From Hafnia alvei (GTDB taxonomy: Bacteria; Pseudomonadota; Gammaproteobacteria; Enterobacterales; Enterobacteriaceae), in NCBI RefSeq assembly GCF_034424155.1, contig NZ_CP139992.1, positions 3,240,012-3,304,011 on the forward strand: a stretch of 64,000 nt of DNA, read 5' to 3'. The notes beneath the pieces are model-generated. The model made no database searches. It was not told the origin of the DNA and saw nothing but the letters and a program-made list of their open reading frames with translations. Positions 7,635 through 15,619 of this stretch are shown piece by piece. Numbering within the stretch: the first letter of the stretch is position 1; each line of letters opens with the position of its first letter. Both the position numbers and the translations under genes were made by a program.

Positions 7635-7808
7635 ATGCAACGAAGCAATGAAATCTGCAATAAAGTCCGCGCCAAAAAAACCAACATCGACACAATCACC
7701 CGCCCGATTCTTCTCAGCCACTATGAAACCATTAAACCTCTCGGAATTCCATTCGTTAGGTTCCTTTGGACTATTGGCGTTTTGAATGGGCAGTTTGAGG
7801 ATAAATGA
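7635..7808 (+). CDS. Small phage protein between the membrane peptide and xis
   Basis: This frame gives 57 residues that look like a real protein: a basic start (QRSNEICNKVRAKK), then TITRPILLSHYETIKPLG and a hydrophobic end with LWTIGVLNGQFEDK. It stops in an overlap with the xis start, as true genes in this array do. A competing frame from 7549 (or ATG 7591) covers much of the same DNA but turns into Ser/Phe-rich sequence typical of an out-of-frame read. No good ribosome site precedes 7635, so the true start may differ, or a frameshift may join the upstream frame to this one. Confidence 0.4.
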   Translation: MQRSNEICNKVRAKKTNIDTITRPILLSHYETIKPLGIPFVRFLWTIGVLNGQFEDK

Positions 7809-8068
7809 TGCTAACACTTGAGCAATGGAACAAAACACTTCCCAAACCAAAAAATATGGAAACAATACGCCGCTGGGCTCGGAATGGTCAGATATGGCCG
7901 CCGCCAATATTTGATGGTCATCAATACTTTGTTCGCGAGGACGCAGAAAAACGCGTTAATGCTCAGCCAACAAAATCACCCGGCACTCTTCTGATGAGAA
8001 TTAAAAATGGCACGGAACAGAAGTCACACTCGCCGCGATCTGCCTCCAAATCTGTACGTCAGAAATAA
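7808..8068 (+). CDS. xis: Excisionase
   Basis: An 86-residue winged-helix protein of the MerR-like excisionase type: LTLEQWNKTLPKPKNMETIRRWARNG is the DNA-recognition helix region and PPPIFDGHQYFVREDA the wing. It bends attachment-site DNA and directs the integrase towards excision. The ATG at 7808 overlaps the preceding TGA; an ATG 3 bases earlier is also in frame. The last 62 bases overlap int, like the xis-int overlap of lambda. Its basic C-terminal tail (SHSPRSASKSVRQK) runs within int codons. Confidence 0.85.
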   Translation: MLTLEQWNKTLPKPKNMETIRRWARNGQIWPPPIFDGHQYFVREDAEKRVNAQPTKSPGTLLMRIKNGTEQKSHSPRSASKSVRQK

Positions 8069-9074
8069 CGGATATTACTGCTACCGAGACCCACGGACGG
8101 GTAAGGAATACGGACTTGGAAAGATAAAGCGTGATGCAGTAAATCAGGCTATCGAGGCCAATCTTCAGCTAATGGATAGTGTATCAACTAGGCTTGTCGA
8201 TAGGTTGTCAACTGAAGCGTCAATGCTCTTTCATGACTGGCTAGACCATTATTCTAAAGTTATAGACAGCCGAGGGCTAAAGCCCAAAACATTGAAAGAG
8301 TACAACGGAAAGATACGCATCTTACGAACTATCATCGATAACGTTCCAGTTGAGAGCATTACGACAAAGGATATTGCCTCCATACTGGCCTCGTACTCAG
8401 CAGATGGAAAAACAACGACGGCTAAGTTAATGCGAATTGCGTTGCTAGACATTTTTAGAGAGGCAATTGCTGATGGCCACATTACCAACAACCCTGTAGA
8501 AGCGACGAGGAATCCCCGATCAGAGATTAAGAGGTCGCGCTTATCTCTTTCCGAGTACAAAGAAATCTACCACTGTTCTCTTGCCCTTCAGCCTTGGATC
8601 CCGCTGAGCATAGAATTAGCGCTAATGACCGGTCAGCGAGTGAGTGATATCAGTAAGATAAAATGGAAAGATATTCGTGATGGGATGTTGTGGGTTGAAC
8701 AGAAAAAGACGGGAAATAAACTTGTAATTGACTTGAGCCTAACTCTCGATGCAATTGGAGTTAGCTTAAAGGATACGGTTGATCGCTGTAAGGTGCTGTT
8801 TGGAAGATTCGATAACATAATCTGTTCGCAAACTGGGACTCAATTGACAACGACAACGATGGCGAGGGGATTTGCTAAAGCGAGAGAACTATCCGTCATC
8901 CAGTGGGAAAAAGAACCACCTAGTTTTCATGAATTACGAAGTCTGTCCGCAAGGCTGTATACTGAAGAGAAAGGGACGGAGTTTGCCCAACGGTTGCTAG
9001 GCCATAAGTCAGCAGTGATGACAGCAAAATATCAAGATAATCGCGGTAGTGAATGGGTTAAAGTCGCCACCTGA
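8007..9074 (+). CDS. int: Lambda-type tyrosine integrase
   Basis: A 355-residue integrase that matches lambda Int closely in order and length. The N-terminal arm-binding domain opens with RRDLPPNLYVRNNGYYCYRD. The core-binding domain spans about 65-170 and the catalytic domain follows. All catalytic residues are present with near-lambda numbering: R211, K234, H308, R311, H333 and the nucleophile Y342. The start lies within xis. The gene is the last one of the prophage; host sequence (ypfN) begins about 80 bases after its stop. The host-encoded bend protein IHF would be needed in lambda-like reactions. Confidence 0.95.
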   Translation: MARNRSHTRRDLPPNLYVRNNGYYCYRDPRTGKEYGLGKIKRDAVNQAIEANLQLMDSVSTRLVDRLSTEASMLFHDWLDHYSKVIDSRGLKPKTLKEYNGKIRILRTIIDNVPVESITTKDIASILASYSADGKTTTAKLMRIALLDIFREAIADGHITNNPVEATRNPRSEIKRSRLSLSEYKEIYHCSLALQPWIPLSIELALMTGQRVSDISKIKWKDIRDGMLWVEQKKTGNKLVIDLSLTLDAIGVSLKDTVDRCKVLFGRFDNIICSQTGTQLTTTTMARGFAKARELSVIQWEKEPPSFHELRSLSARLYTEEKGTEFAQRLLGHKSAVMTAKYQDNRGSEWVKVAT

Positions 9075-9151
9075 TTATGATTTAATTTTGACTAATAATG
9101 ACCTTTGCATTTTAACCAATTGATTAATAATGATTTTAAAAGGTGATAACT
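9075..9151. other. Prophage-chromosome junction (probable attachment site region)
   Basis: These 77 AT-rich bases separate int from ypfN and must hold the crossover if the prophage ends here. Two related segments are visible, GACTAATAATGAC (9090-9102) and TTGATTAATAATGATTT (9120-9136). The core cannot be fixed because the other end of the prophage is outside the window. In E. coli, as I recall, dapE lies directly upstream of ypfN, so insertion between dapE and ypfN is inferred. Confidence 0.5.
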
Positions 9152-9337
9152 ATGCAATGGTTAGCCGACTACTGGTGGATAATTCTACTAGTTTTGATTG
9201 GGATGGTCTGGAATGGGATGAAAGCTTTGCTCAAAGTTGACCACAAAAGTTTTTTGAGCAATAAACCTGAATTGCCTCCGCATCGTGATAATAACGCAGA
9301 ATGGGACAAGGACGACGACTGGCCAAAAAAACAATAA
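9152..9337 (+). CDS. ypfN: UPF0370 membrane protein YpfN
   Basis: I start at the ATG at 9152, placed 7 bases after AAAAGGTG, instead of the in-frame GTG at 9143. The 61-residue protein has one N-terminal membrane helix ([17 protein letters not shown]), then [18 protein letters not shown] and a run of Asp ending DDDWPKK, the hallmark of YpfN. Function is unknown in the family. Prophage insertion just upstream means its native promoter may be replaced by phage or junction sequence. Confidence 0.93.
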   Translation: MQWLADYWWIILLVLIGMVWNGMKALLKVDHKSFLSNKPELPPHRDNNAEWDKDDDWPKKQ

Positions 9338-9360
9338 GCCGCCGCTCTTCTCTTCATATA

Positions 9361-9390
9361 ACAAAGGGCAACTTGCGTTGCCCTTTGTTT
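9361..9390. terminator. Bidirectional terminator between ypfN and ypfH
   Basis: A 12-bp perfect stem, ACAAAGGGCAAC with GTTGCCCTTTGT, closes a 4-base loop and runs into TT on the + side and A/T-rich sequence on the other. It lies between the convergent ypfN and ypfH genes. Confidence 0.8.
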
Positions 9391-9403
9391 ATCTACTAAA
9401 TGA

Positions 9404-10090
9404 TCATTTAAACGCAATCAGATCGCCGCGTTTCCCGCTTATAGCTTCATCCCAGTAGCGCTGGGGGATATATGCACGTAAACGGTCAAGCGCTAAATCC
9501 ATCATATTTTGATCAATCGCATGACCAATCGTCTCGATATCCAAAGTAAAATCGGAGCCCTGCTCACGCATTTTTTCAGCCGCGTGTTGCGCATGCTCAA
9601 TGGCAATCACCCGATCTTCGCTACCATGGATCATATGCACGACTGTATCGCCCAAATCTTTTTCCGGTAATGCTGCAAAGCGACCGCTAAACGACACGAC
9701 CCTTCCCGCTAAATTAGGTACGGCTTTCACGGCTTCTAAAGCCATGATAGCGCCTTGCGAGAAGCCAACTAACGCAGTTGCAGCTGGATTCACATCAGCA
9801 ACTCGCTGCCAATACCGCACAATATCAATAAACTGTGGCATCGCTTCATTAACGCGCTCAATGCGATTCTCTTCCGTCACACCGCTCACGGAAAACCACT
9901 GTAACCCTTGCCCACCTGGGGTCAAGTGAGGAGAGCCTATGCTGACAACCAGTGAATGTGGAAACGCTTGGGCAAAATACTCGCCAATGCTTCCCATTGA
10001 GACAGGGTTATCACCAACGCCATGAAACAGCAAAATCAGCTGCTCTGCCGGTGTTGCAGGGCTTTGGACAACATGATGTTCGTGTTTCAT
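9404..10090 (-). CDS. ypfH: YpfH esterase (alpha/beta hydrolase)
   Basis: I choose the ATG at 10090 (MKHEHHVVQSP), preceded by GAGGAG, over an upstream in-frame ATG at 10135; this gives 228 residues, close to E. coli YpfH. The alpha/beta-hydrolase triad is visible: nucleophile S111 in GFSQG (109-113), D159 in GSED, and H190 in GHAID. The LFHGVGDNPV strand-turn forms the oxyanion region. It is a cytoplasmic carboxylesterase with no clear physiological substrate. In E. coli ypfH is next to tmcA; here an autotransporter gene separates them. Confidence 0.92.
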   Translation of the reverse strand: MKHEHHVVQSPATPAEQLILLFHGVGDNPVSMGSIGEYFAQAFPHSLVVSIGSPHLTPGGQGLQWFSVSGVTEENRIERVNEAMPQFIDIVRYWQRVADVNPAATALVGFSQGAIMALEAVKAVPNLAGRVVSFSGRFAALPEKDLGDTVVHMIHGSEDRVIAIEHAQHAAEKMREQGSDFTLDIETIGHAIDQNMMDLALDRLRAYIPQRYWDEAISGKRGDLIAFK

Positions 10091-10243
10091 TAGAGACTCC
10101 TCGCTGGATAAAAAGATGTCATTCATCGACATCATCTGTTGAGGAATACTATACGCCTAAGAGTTCACAGGAAAATCGGGTTTCCCTGATGATGTTGTTC
10201 TATTTTTTTGCACAATCGTCTGATTCAACGACCAGAAAAAAAT

Positions 10244-10274
10244 GCAAAAAAATGGCCTCACTAAAGAGGCCATT
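10244..10274 (-). terminator. Intrinsic terminator downstream of the autotransporter gene
   Basis: AATGGCCTC and GAGGCCATT form a 9-bp stem with a 6-base loop. On the minus strand a run of seven Ts follows. It lies 140 bases past the autotransporter stop. With the palindrome at 10289-10316 it fills the 326-base gap (10091-10416) between ypfH and the autotransporter; I see no gene there. Confidence 0.8.
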
Positions 10275-10288
10275 TCATTCATTGGAGT

Positions 10289-10316
10289 TCCCTCTGTAGC
10301 CTAAGCTACAGAGGGA
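10289..10316. repeat. Perfect 12-bp inverted repeat
   Basis: TCCCTCTGTAGC and GCTACAGAGGGA are separated by CTAA. No T-run follows on either strand, so it is not a standard terminator. It sits between the autotransporter stop and its terminator and could be a 3' RNA stabiliser. Confidence 0.7.
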
Positions 10317-10416
10317 GTTCATACCCGATAACTGCCCGAAATCCTTTCAGCACAAAAGTTATCACTTGGACGCTAGCAATAACCTCTGCATACAGCTATC
10401 TCCTAGTATGAATGGA

Positions 10417-13170
10417 TTACCAGCTGTATTTCACGCCAGCGTTAAGAGCCCATGGTTGGTCAACATCGCTGCCGCCCAAGTAGCTGTAACCCGCGTAAGT
10501 GCTGAAGTTCTTAGTGAAGTTAAACTGTCCGCCTGCTCCGACGCGCACTGCAGAACCACCTTGACCGTTATCAATCTTGTCGCCATTGATTTTGCCGTGA
10601 TTGCTACCAGCATCGTCATAAACGTAGGCCAGATTGAAGTACGGAGTCAGAGACTGCTCGTTCGCATAGTCAAAGCGGTAGTCAGCATTGATACCCGCTT
10701 CATAACGCATGCTGTCGTAGCTTTGATCGTTAACAGCCATGCCGTTGCTGGTACGATAACTATCGCTATCCATGAACAGGCCTGAAACGCTCGCATACGG
10801 ACTCAGTTTACCTTGGGTATCAAGCGCAATGTCATAACCCAGTTTCAGACCGAAGCCCCAACCGTCGTTGCTGGTTGAACCTGAAGTATGGTCGCCGTTG
10901 CTCATATCAGCATCCAAATCGTTGCTGTAATGCGCGTAGCTCAATGATGAATCCAAGAAGATATTGTTATCAAACTTAGCTGAAGAGTAGATACGAGCAG
11001 ATTGGCTATCCTGATCTACGCTACCGCTATGGTCGCTAACATCGCCTTTTGCAAAGCCTGCAGACATACCAATCAGCCAGTTTGCGTAGTTGCCGTCGAT
11101 AACTTTATCAACACCAATCATAACGCCGTTGATATCCTGATCGTAGTTAACAGCGCCGCCGTCAGCGTTGACATGGCCACCGAAGTAGCTGACCCATGCA
11201 CCACCAGCATCCCCCACGCTATCACGAGTCTGAGTCTGGCGACGTTCCAGAGTATCCTGCTCCATATGCCAGATATTGGCATTAGCAGAAGGAATGCTCA
11301 GCGCCATGTTAGCCGCATCAGTCAATTCACGCTGGTTCAGAACGACAGTATCGCCACGTTGCTGTGCTTCATAAGTATATGCCCCCAAATCAGCTTTGTT
11401 GCCCGCAGTGAAGGTTGCATGCGTGTCAGCATTATTGTCGTATACGCGGATAACTTCTTTATCTTTGTAATCAGCAATAGAGCCTTTGCCGGTTGCGTTA
11501 TCAATACGCACGTTGTAGTTGCCGCTCACATCGCCGTTAACGGCTAAGTGACCGTCAGAGTTGATAGCCACAACACCGTGGTCATAACCCGTCGCATTTA
11601 CGTCATTGGTAACATAACGCGCATTACCCATATCTGAATTCAAGACGTATTCACGGCTACCTACATTAAGAACACCGCCATCGCTTAATACCAGTTTATG
11701 AGTGTCGGTCTGACCCAAACCTAAGTTCAGTTCACCACCGTTGGTGACAGTAATAGTATTGGCATACAGAGCCGCAGTTTCTTCAGTCAGTTTAACTTGG
11801 CTGCCGCTGTTGATGTTCAGTGAATCAGTAGCAACACCGTCGTTATAGCCAGTCGTGTCAGGGATGGTAGTCCCTGCGCTGTTGCTATCGCCGATCTGCA
11901 TTGATGAACCGTTATTCAGTGTAATGCTGTCAGCCAACAGGCTCGAATTCACAACGTTAACCTGTGAACCATTATTGATGGTCAAAGTGTCAATATTGGA
12001 AGACTTACGAGTATCCCATTCAGAAGCATTATCCAGAGTTACGTTGAACAAACCGCTCTGATAAACAGATGCTGAAGTGAGATCGCCATCGGCATTGAAT
12101 TCATCCGTTGGCCACAGGCTATTAGGGCTGTAGTCATACAGAGTATTAGTGCGTTCAACGTCAGACATTGCAGCACCAACCCACTTGCTGCCATTGGTTA
12201 ATGTCAGGTTTAACGAATCTTGATCATCCCAGCCATTGGTGTCTTTAACGCCATCGCCATTAGAATCATGACCAACGGGATCAAAGTTATTATCAAACAC
12301 GCTAGAGAACAGAACATCGCCAGTTAACGTTGAATGATCAAACGTTGCGGTGGTTTGCATAGCGTTATCAGAGTGGCTTGCAGTAACAATCAGTGCTGCG
12401 TCATCATTGCCAGCATCGTTTGTTCCAGCATAGTCACTTGGTTTGTTAGATTGACCATAAAAACCAGTATTTCCCAGTTCAGAGTACGCACCTGAAGTCA
12501 CCACAGAATCTTTAACAGTTAAAGTATCTGTGAAGATTTCTGGATTATTGGTTACATCATCTGGCCAATAGTAGCCCTGCGTTAAGGTAATACCTGCAAC
12601 ATGAGAGTTATTCTGGATAACAACATTTGCTTCCTGATCCAGCGTAATTGCGTTGCCATACTTATATGTATCTACTACATCATGATCACGAACACCATCA
12701 GTGGTAACGTCATAATCATAATGCTCATAAGTATCATCAATTGTTGAATTATCAACGGTCAACTGCAATGTGTCTTGGTAATAATCGCGGACATAATCAC
12801 CATCAGTACATTCAGAAGTCATACACTGTGACGTAATCATACCGTGGACTGTGCTGTTAGAAATATTCAGCGTGTTTGCCGTACCGTCAACACCATCATC
12901 AAGGTAGTAAGTTGAAATAACACCGTTAACGACTGATTTATTAATTACTGGGTAAATATTGCCGTTGTAGTATCCATCAGCATCGTGATCCCAACCAACA
13001 TACCCGGTGTAGCCGACATGATTGCTATAAGCAATTGGATCATGAACATACGTTTCGTATGTAGTACCTGAAATATCATTTGTAGCAGCTACTGCAGCTT
13101 GCGCCGCGATAGCCATAGAGCAAGCCAATGCCAGACGCGATAAAGCCGTCTTTTTCTTCCAAGAAGACAT
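10417..13170 (-). CDS. Large autotransporter adhesin-type protein
   Basis: A 917-residue type V secretion protein. A signal peptide covers about residues 1-29 (basic start, then LALACSMAIAAQAAVA). The passenger (about 30-650) is Asn/Asp/Thr/Ser-rich with repeated strand-turn units (LTVKDS, LNISNS, ITLNNGS), as in a right-handed beta helix. The C-terminal 260 residues form the outer-membrane barrel, starting near GGAWVSYFGGHVNADGG and ending in the required aromatic, YSW. Asp-rich loops such as DHDADG (61-66) and DSNGDGVKD (302-309) resemble calcium-binding loops. GAGGGAA precedes the start. It lies between ypfH and tmcA, adjacent in E. coli, and beside AT-rich DNA, so it is probably an accessory insertion. 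Receptor unknown. Confidence 0.9.
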   Translation of the reverse strand: MSSWKKKTALSRLALACSMAIAAQAAVAATNDISGTTYETYVHDPIAYSNHVGYTGYVGWDHDADGYYNGNIYPVINKSVVNGVISTYYLDDGVDGTANTLNISNSTVHGMITSQCMTSECTDGDYVRDYYQDTLQLTVDNSTIDDTYEHYDYDVTTDGVRDHDVVDTYKYGNAITLDQEANVVIQNNSHVAGITLTQGYYWPDDVTNNPEIFTDTLTVKDSVVTSGAYSELGNTGFYGQSNKPSDYAGTNDAGNDDAALIVTASHSDNAMQTTATFDHSTLTGDVLFSSVFDNNFDPVGHDSNGDGVKDTNGWDDQDSLNLTLTNGSKWVGAAMSDVERTNTLYDYSPNSLWPTDEFNADGDLTSASVYQSGLFNVTLDNASEWDTRKSSNIDTLTINNGSQVNVVNSSLLADSITLNNGSSMQIGDSNSAGTTIPDTTGYNDGVATDSLNINSGSQVKLTEETAALYANTITVTNGGELNLGLGQTDTHKLVLSDGGVLNVGSREYVLNSDMGNARYVTNDVNATGYDHGVVAINSDGHLAVNGDVSGNYNVRIDNATGKGSIADYKDKEVIRVYDNNADTHATFTAGNKADLGAYTYEAQQRGDTVVLNQRELTDAANMALSIPSANANIWHMEQDTLERRQTQTRDSVGDAGGAWVSYFGGHVNADGGAVNYDQDINGVMIGVDKVIDGNYANWLIGMSAGFAKGDVSDHSGSVDQDSQSARIYSSAKFDNNIFLDSSLSYAHYSNDLDADMSNGDHTSGSTSNDGWGFGLKLGYDIALDTQGKLSPYASVSGLFMDSDSYRTSNGMAVNDQSYDSMRYEAGINADYRFDYANEQSLTPYFNLAYVYDDAGSNHGKINGDKIDNGQGGSAVRVGAGGQFNFTKNFSTYAGYSYLGGSDVDQPWALNAGVKYSW

Positions 13171-13520
13171 CTGTTATTCCCTCATTATAGGCAACGTTAA
13201 TCCATAACCCATCAGAGATGAATATAGTTATGAATTGTTGATACTTTTAAAATATATACTGCTATTTGAAAGTGTGTTCGCCAAGATTCAGCGGAATTAA
13301 ATAATAATTAAGAGGTAAGTTTAATTCAACTAAAAAAACATTTTAAATAGATAACAAATTAAACGAACTAAAATAAAAAACCTTTCAGATTACCAGCGCC
13401 ATAATATCAATTGCATTAATCATGAATTAAATAAAACAAAATCACTAAAAACCAAGAAATATAATAGAAACTCAACAGACTATATGTGACACTTAAATTA
13501 TAAAAAAACAAACACAAACG
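13171..13520. other. AT-rich intergenic region upstream of the autotransporter gene
   Basis: These 350 bases between tmcA and the autotransporter start hold no credible gene. They are strikingly AT-rich, with several runs of A and T. They should carry the autotransporter promoter and are the kind of DNA H-NS silences; I cannot place a single convincing promoter. Only the ribosome site GAGGGAA just before the autotransporter start is clear. Confidence 0.7.
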
Positions 13521-15500
13521 CTATTTTTTGGAATGTTTTATAAAATCAGATATAAGATTCCGCAATACAGCTACCAGAGCCTTTTTACCTGAAATTTTGT
13601 TTTTTTTACATAACAAATCAATGCCCATTTTTTCAGTTATAAAATCATTAAGAATGGAAGTTCCTGCATTATCAGGAAATTTATCAACACACCTAATTAG
13701 CGCATAAATAGAAACTTCAAGCGGGCGTGAAAAATATGCAAAACCGTGAAGTTCATCCCAGTCATCACTATTTAGAGATAGATCTTTTACCACCTCCACC
13801 GGCAACTGAAGTTTGAGTTTTTGTTGGATAAAGTACCCATCGCGCCGTAAACGTAGGCGTAATTTTCCCAAAAGTGACCGCGAATGCGCATTGAAGGACA
13901 GCATTGCCATCGCAGTATAGCAACCGCTACTTGCCTCAAGGTGGGTACCAAAACGCACGAGCTCAAAGCCACATTGATGCCAGAAATGGTAAAGCTCTGG
14001 CGTATACCCAAAACTAACAGAAACAAAGTCTAGTCCCTCTTCTCGAGCTTGTTGAATAGCAGAAACCACCAACGATTTCGCAACGCCTTGGTGTCGCCAT
14101 GCTGGAAATACCGCAATTCGGCTTATTCGACGAGAACGCAATACCGCCGCCTGCCATTGACCACCGTGGGCGGCAAGAGATTGAGCAACTAAATTTCCTT
14201 TAGGCCGACGTTGACCGGCCCAAACAGCTTTAGCCAGTGATTCATCTAATCCCCCCTCATCAACCATCCACAGCGCAGCTGCAATAACATCGCCAGCAAA
14301 GCTGCCATACAAATGATTGCCTACGCCGTCCATTAAACGACGTAAATCCAGCGGCGTTGTTTTGTAATGTGCACTCGTGAGGAGCGTATAAAAATCACAC
14401 ATTTTATTTGGGCAAGACAGCCATTCGGACTGACTCAGCTTTTTCGATTTAAATTCAATAGCCTTTACTTGTGGCTCTTGCGGCTCTTCAAATAACAGCA
14501 AAGACTTTAGCCAAGACTCAACGGGATCGCTGATTGCCCAACGCATAGGCTGTTCTAAGGAAAAGGTTCGGCAAGAGGGCAGAGAAGCACAGAATTTTAG
14601 TAGAAAACCACGTCCAGTACCTTCGTACCCTTGTACGGTTGTGGTTAATAACACTTGGGGGAAAAACGCGATGAGCTCACGCAGCTGGGGAGCAGGGATC
14701 GCGGCGGCTTCATCAATCAGCAACCAATCAACATCTTCAGGCGCTTGTTGTCGGCATTGTTCTAGCAGTGCGTCTGGCGCATAGAATTCAACGCCTTCGC
14801 CTTGTTGTGACAACATTTGCGTTGCCATTTTACTTGGCCCAGTGACCCAGCATTTGCCTTTTACACGCTCAGCGAGCATACCTGCCAACGTTGATTTTCC
14901 TCTACCACGCTCACCAATCACCACGTTAATAGGCTGCTTATCGTTCAACAGCGCTTGCAAAATACGTGTCTGCTCGGCCGTGGGCAATCCATTTGGACGC
15001 AGCCACTCAGGGCGCAGTTTCAGCGCAGGGATTTTTTGCTCGCTATTTTGCTTCCAAATAGCAATTTCCGGCTGTTCTAGCGCCATCCGTTGAAAATGAT
15101 GAACGAAATGAGGAGTGGCAATAGGTTCCGGCTGTTCGCTCCAACGCAGACTATCGAGATCTGGTTTGCTATCCCATTGTTCCCAGTCAGGAACTAAGAC
15201 AATAAGCCAATGCCCTGCACTGATAGCGCCAGCCACCGCGGCTAGCGCTTCAGCGTGAAATCCTGCTGCTGCATTAAAAACCACATGCCCGAGTTCTTGC
15301 CCCAATAATCCTTTGGCAAGATGGGGAGCAATAGACCTTACCCCTTGCGGTGCGCTTTCACCAACCCACAGAACCGGTAAACACAACGTGGGCAAAATCT
15401 CTGCCATAACCTGCTGATGCCAATCAGCATCCCCGCTAACGATAAGTAAACGGCGAATACCTGCTCGCTGCATTGAGAGGATAGAAGAAGAAAGCGGCAT
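13521..15500 (-). CDS. tmcA: tRNA(Met) cytidine acetyltransferase TmcA
   Basis: TmcA makes N4-acetylcytidine at the wobble position of elongator tRNA(Met), using ATP and acetyl-CoA. From the ATG at 15500 the protein has 659 residues; an in-frame TTG at 15521 would add 7. Domains in order: an N-terminal helicase-like region, Walker A GERGRGKST (about 196-204), Walker B WLLIDEAAAIPAP, GYEGTGRGF, then a GNAT domain with the acetyl-CoA loop (AWRHQGVAKS) and a C-terminal tRNA-binding tail. Length is a little under the E. coli protein as I remember it. The C-terminus is Lys-rich. No strong ribosome site decides between the two starts. Confidence 0.93.
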   Translation of the reverse strand: MPLSSSILSMQRAGIRRLLIVSGDADWHQQVMAEILPTLCLPVLWVGESAPQGVRSIAPHLAKGLLGQELGHVVFNAAAGFHAEALAAVAGAISAGHWLIVLVPDWEQWDSKPDLDSLRWSEQPEPIATPHFVHHFQRMALEQPEIAIWKQNSEQKIPALKLRPEWLRPNGLPTAEQTRILQALLNDKQPINVVIGERGRGKSTLAGMLAERVKGKCWVTGPSKMATQMLSQQGEGVEFYAPDALLEQCRQQAPEDVDWLLIDEAAAIPAPQLRELIAFFPQVLLTTTVQGYEGTGRGFLLKFCASLPSCRTFSLEQPMRWAISDPVESWLKSLLLFEEPQEPQVKAIEFKSKKLSQSEWLSCPNKMCDFYTLLTSAHYKTTPLDLRRLMDGVGNHLYGSFAGDVIAAALWMVDEGGLDESLAKAVWAGQRRPKGNLVAQSLAAHGGQWQAAVLRSRRISRIAVFPAWRHQGVAKSLVVSAIQQAREEGLDFVSVSFGYTPELYHFWHQCGFELVRFGTHLEASSGCYTAMAMLSFNAHSRSLLGKLRLRLRRDGYFIQQKLKLQLPVEVVKDLSLNSDDWDELHGFAYFSRPLEVSIYALIRCVDKFPDNAGTSILNDFITEKMGIDLLCKKNKISGKKALVAVLRNLISDFIKHSKK

Positions 15501-15580
15501 AAGAGTCTGCGTAGTTAGCAAAGATATCAGGGGATTATACTCGAATTATTGGCATACGGCGGCGCTATCACGTTGATTCC

Positions 15581-15608
15581 ATACCCTACACATTAATGTG
15601 CAGGGTAT
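15581..15608. repeat. 14-bp inverted repeat between tmcA and ypfJ
   Basis: ATACCCTACACATT and AATGTGCAGGGTAT are adjacent inverted arms with one mismatch and no loop. There is no T-run, so it could be a weak terminator for ypfJ or an operator for tmcA. Confidence 0.55.
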
Positions 15609-15619
15609 GAATACCGTGA

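Noticed and set aside
7549-7785. Open frame overlapping the small gene before xis
   Set aside because: Its second half is Ser/Phe-rich in the way of an out-of-frame read, and it does not end in an overlap with xis as the alternative frame does. A frameshift cannot be excluded and is reported as a finding.
10091-10135. Extended start of ypfH
   Set aside because: The ATG at 10090 has GAGGAG upstream and matches the E. coli N-terminus; the extension would code across that ribosome site.
11002-11547. Plus-strand 181-codon frame opposite the autotransporter
   Set aside because: It mirrors the repetitive passenger codons (Ile/Val/Ala runs from Asp/Asn codons) and has no ribosome site.
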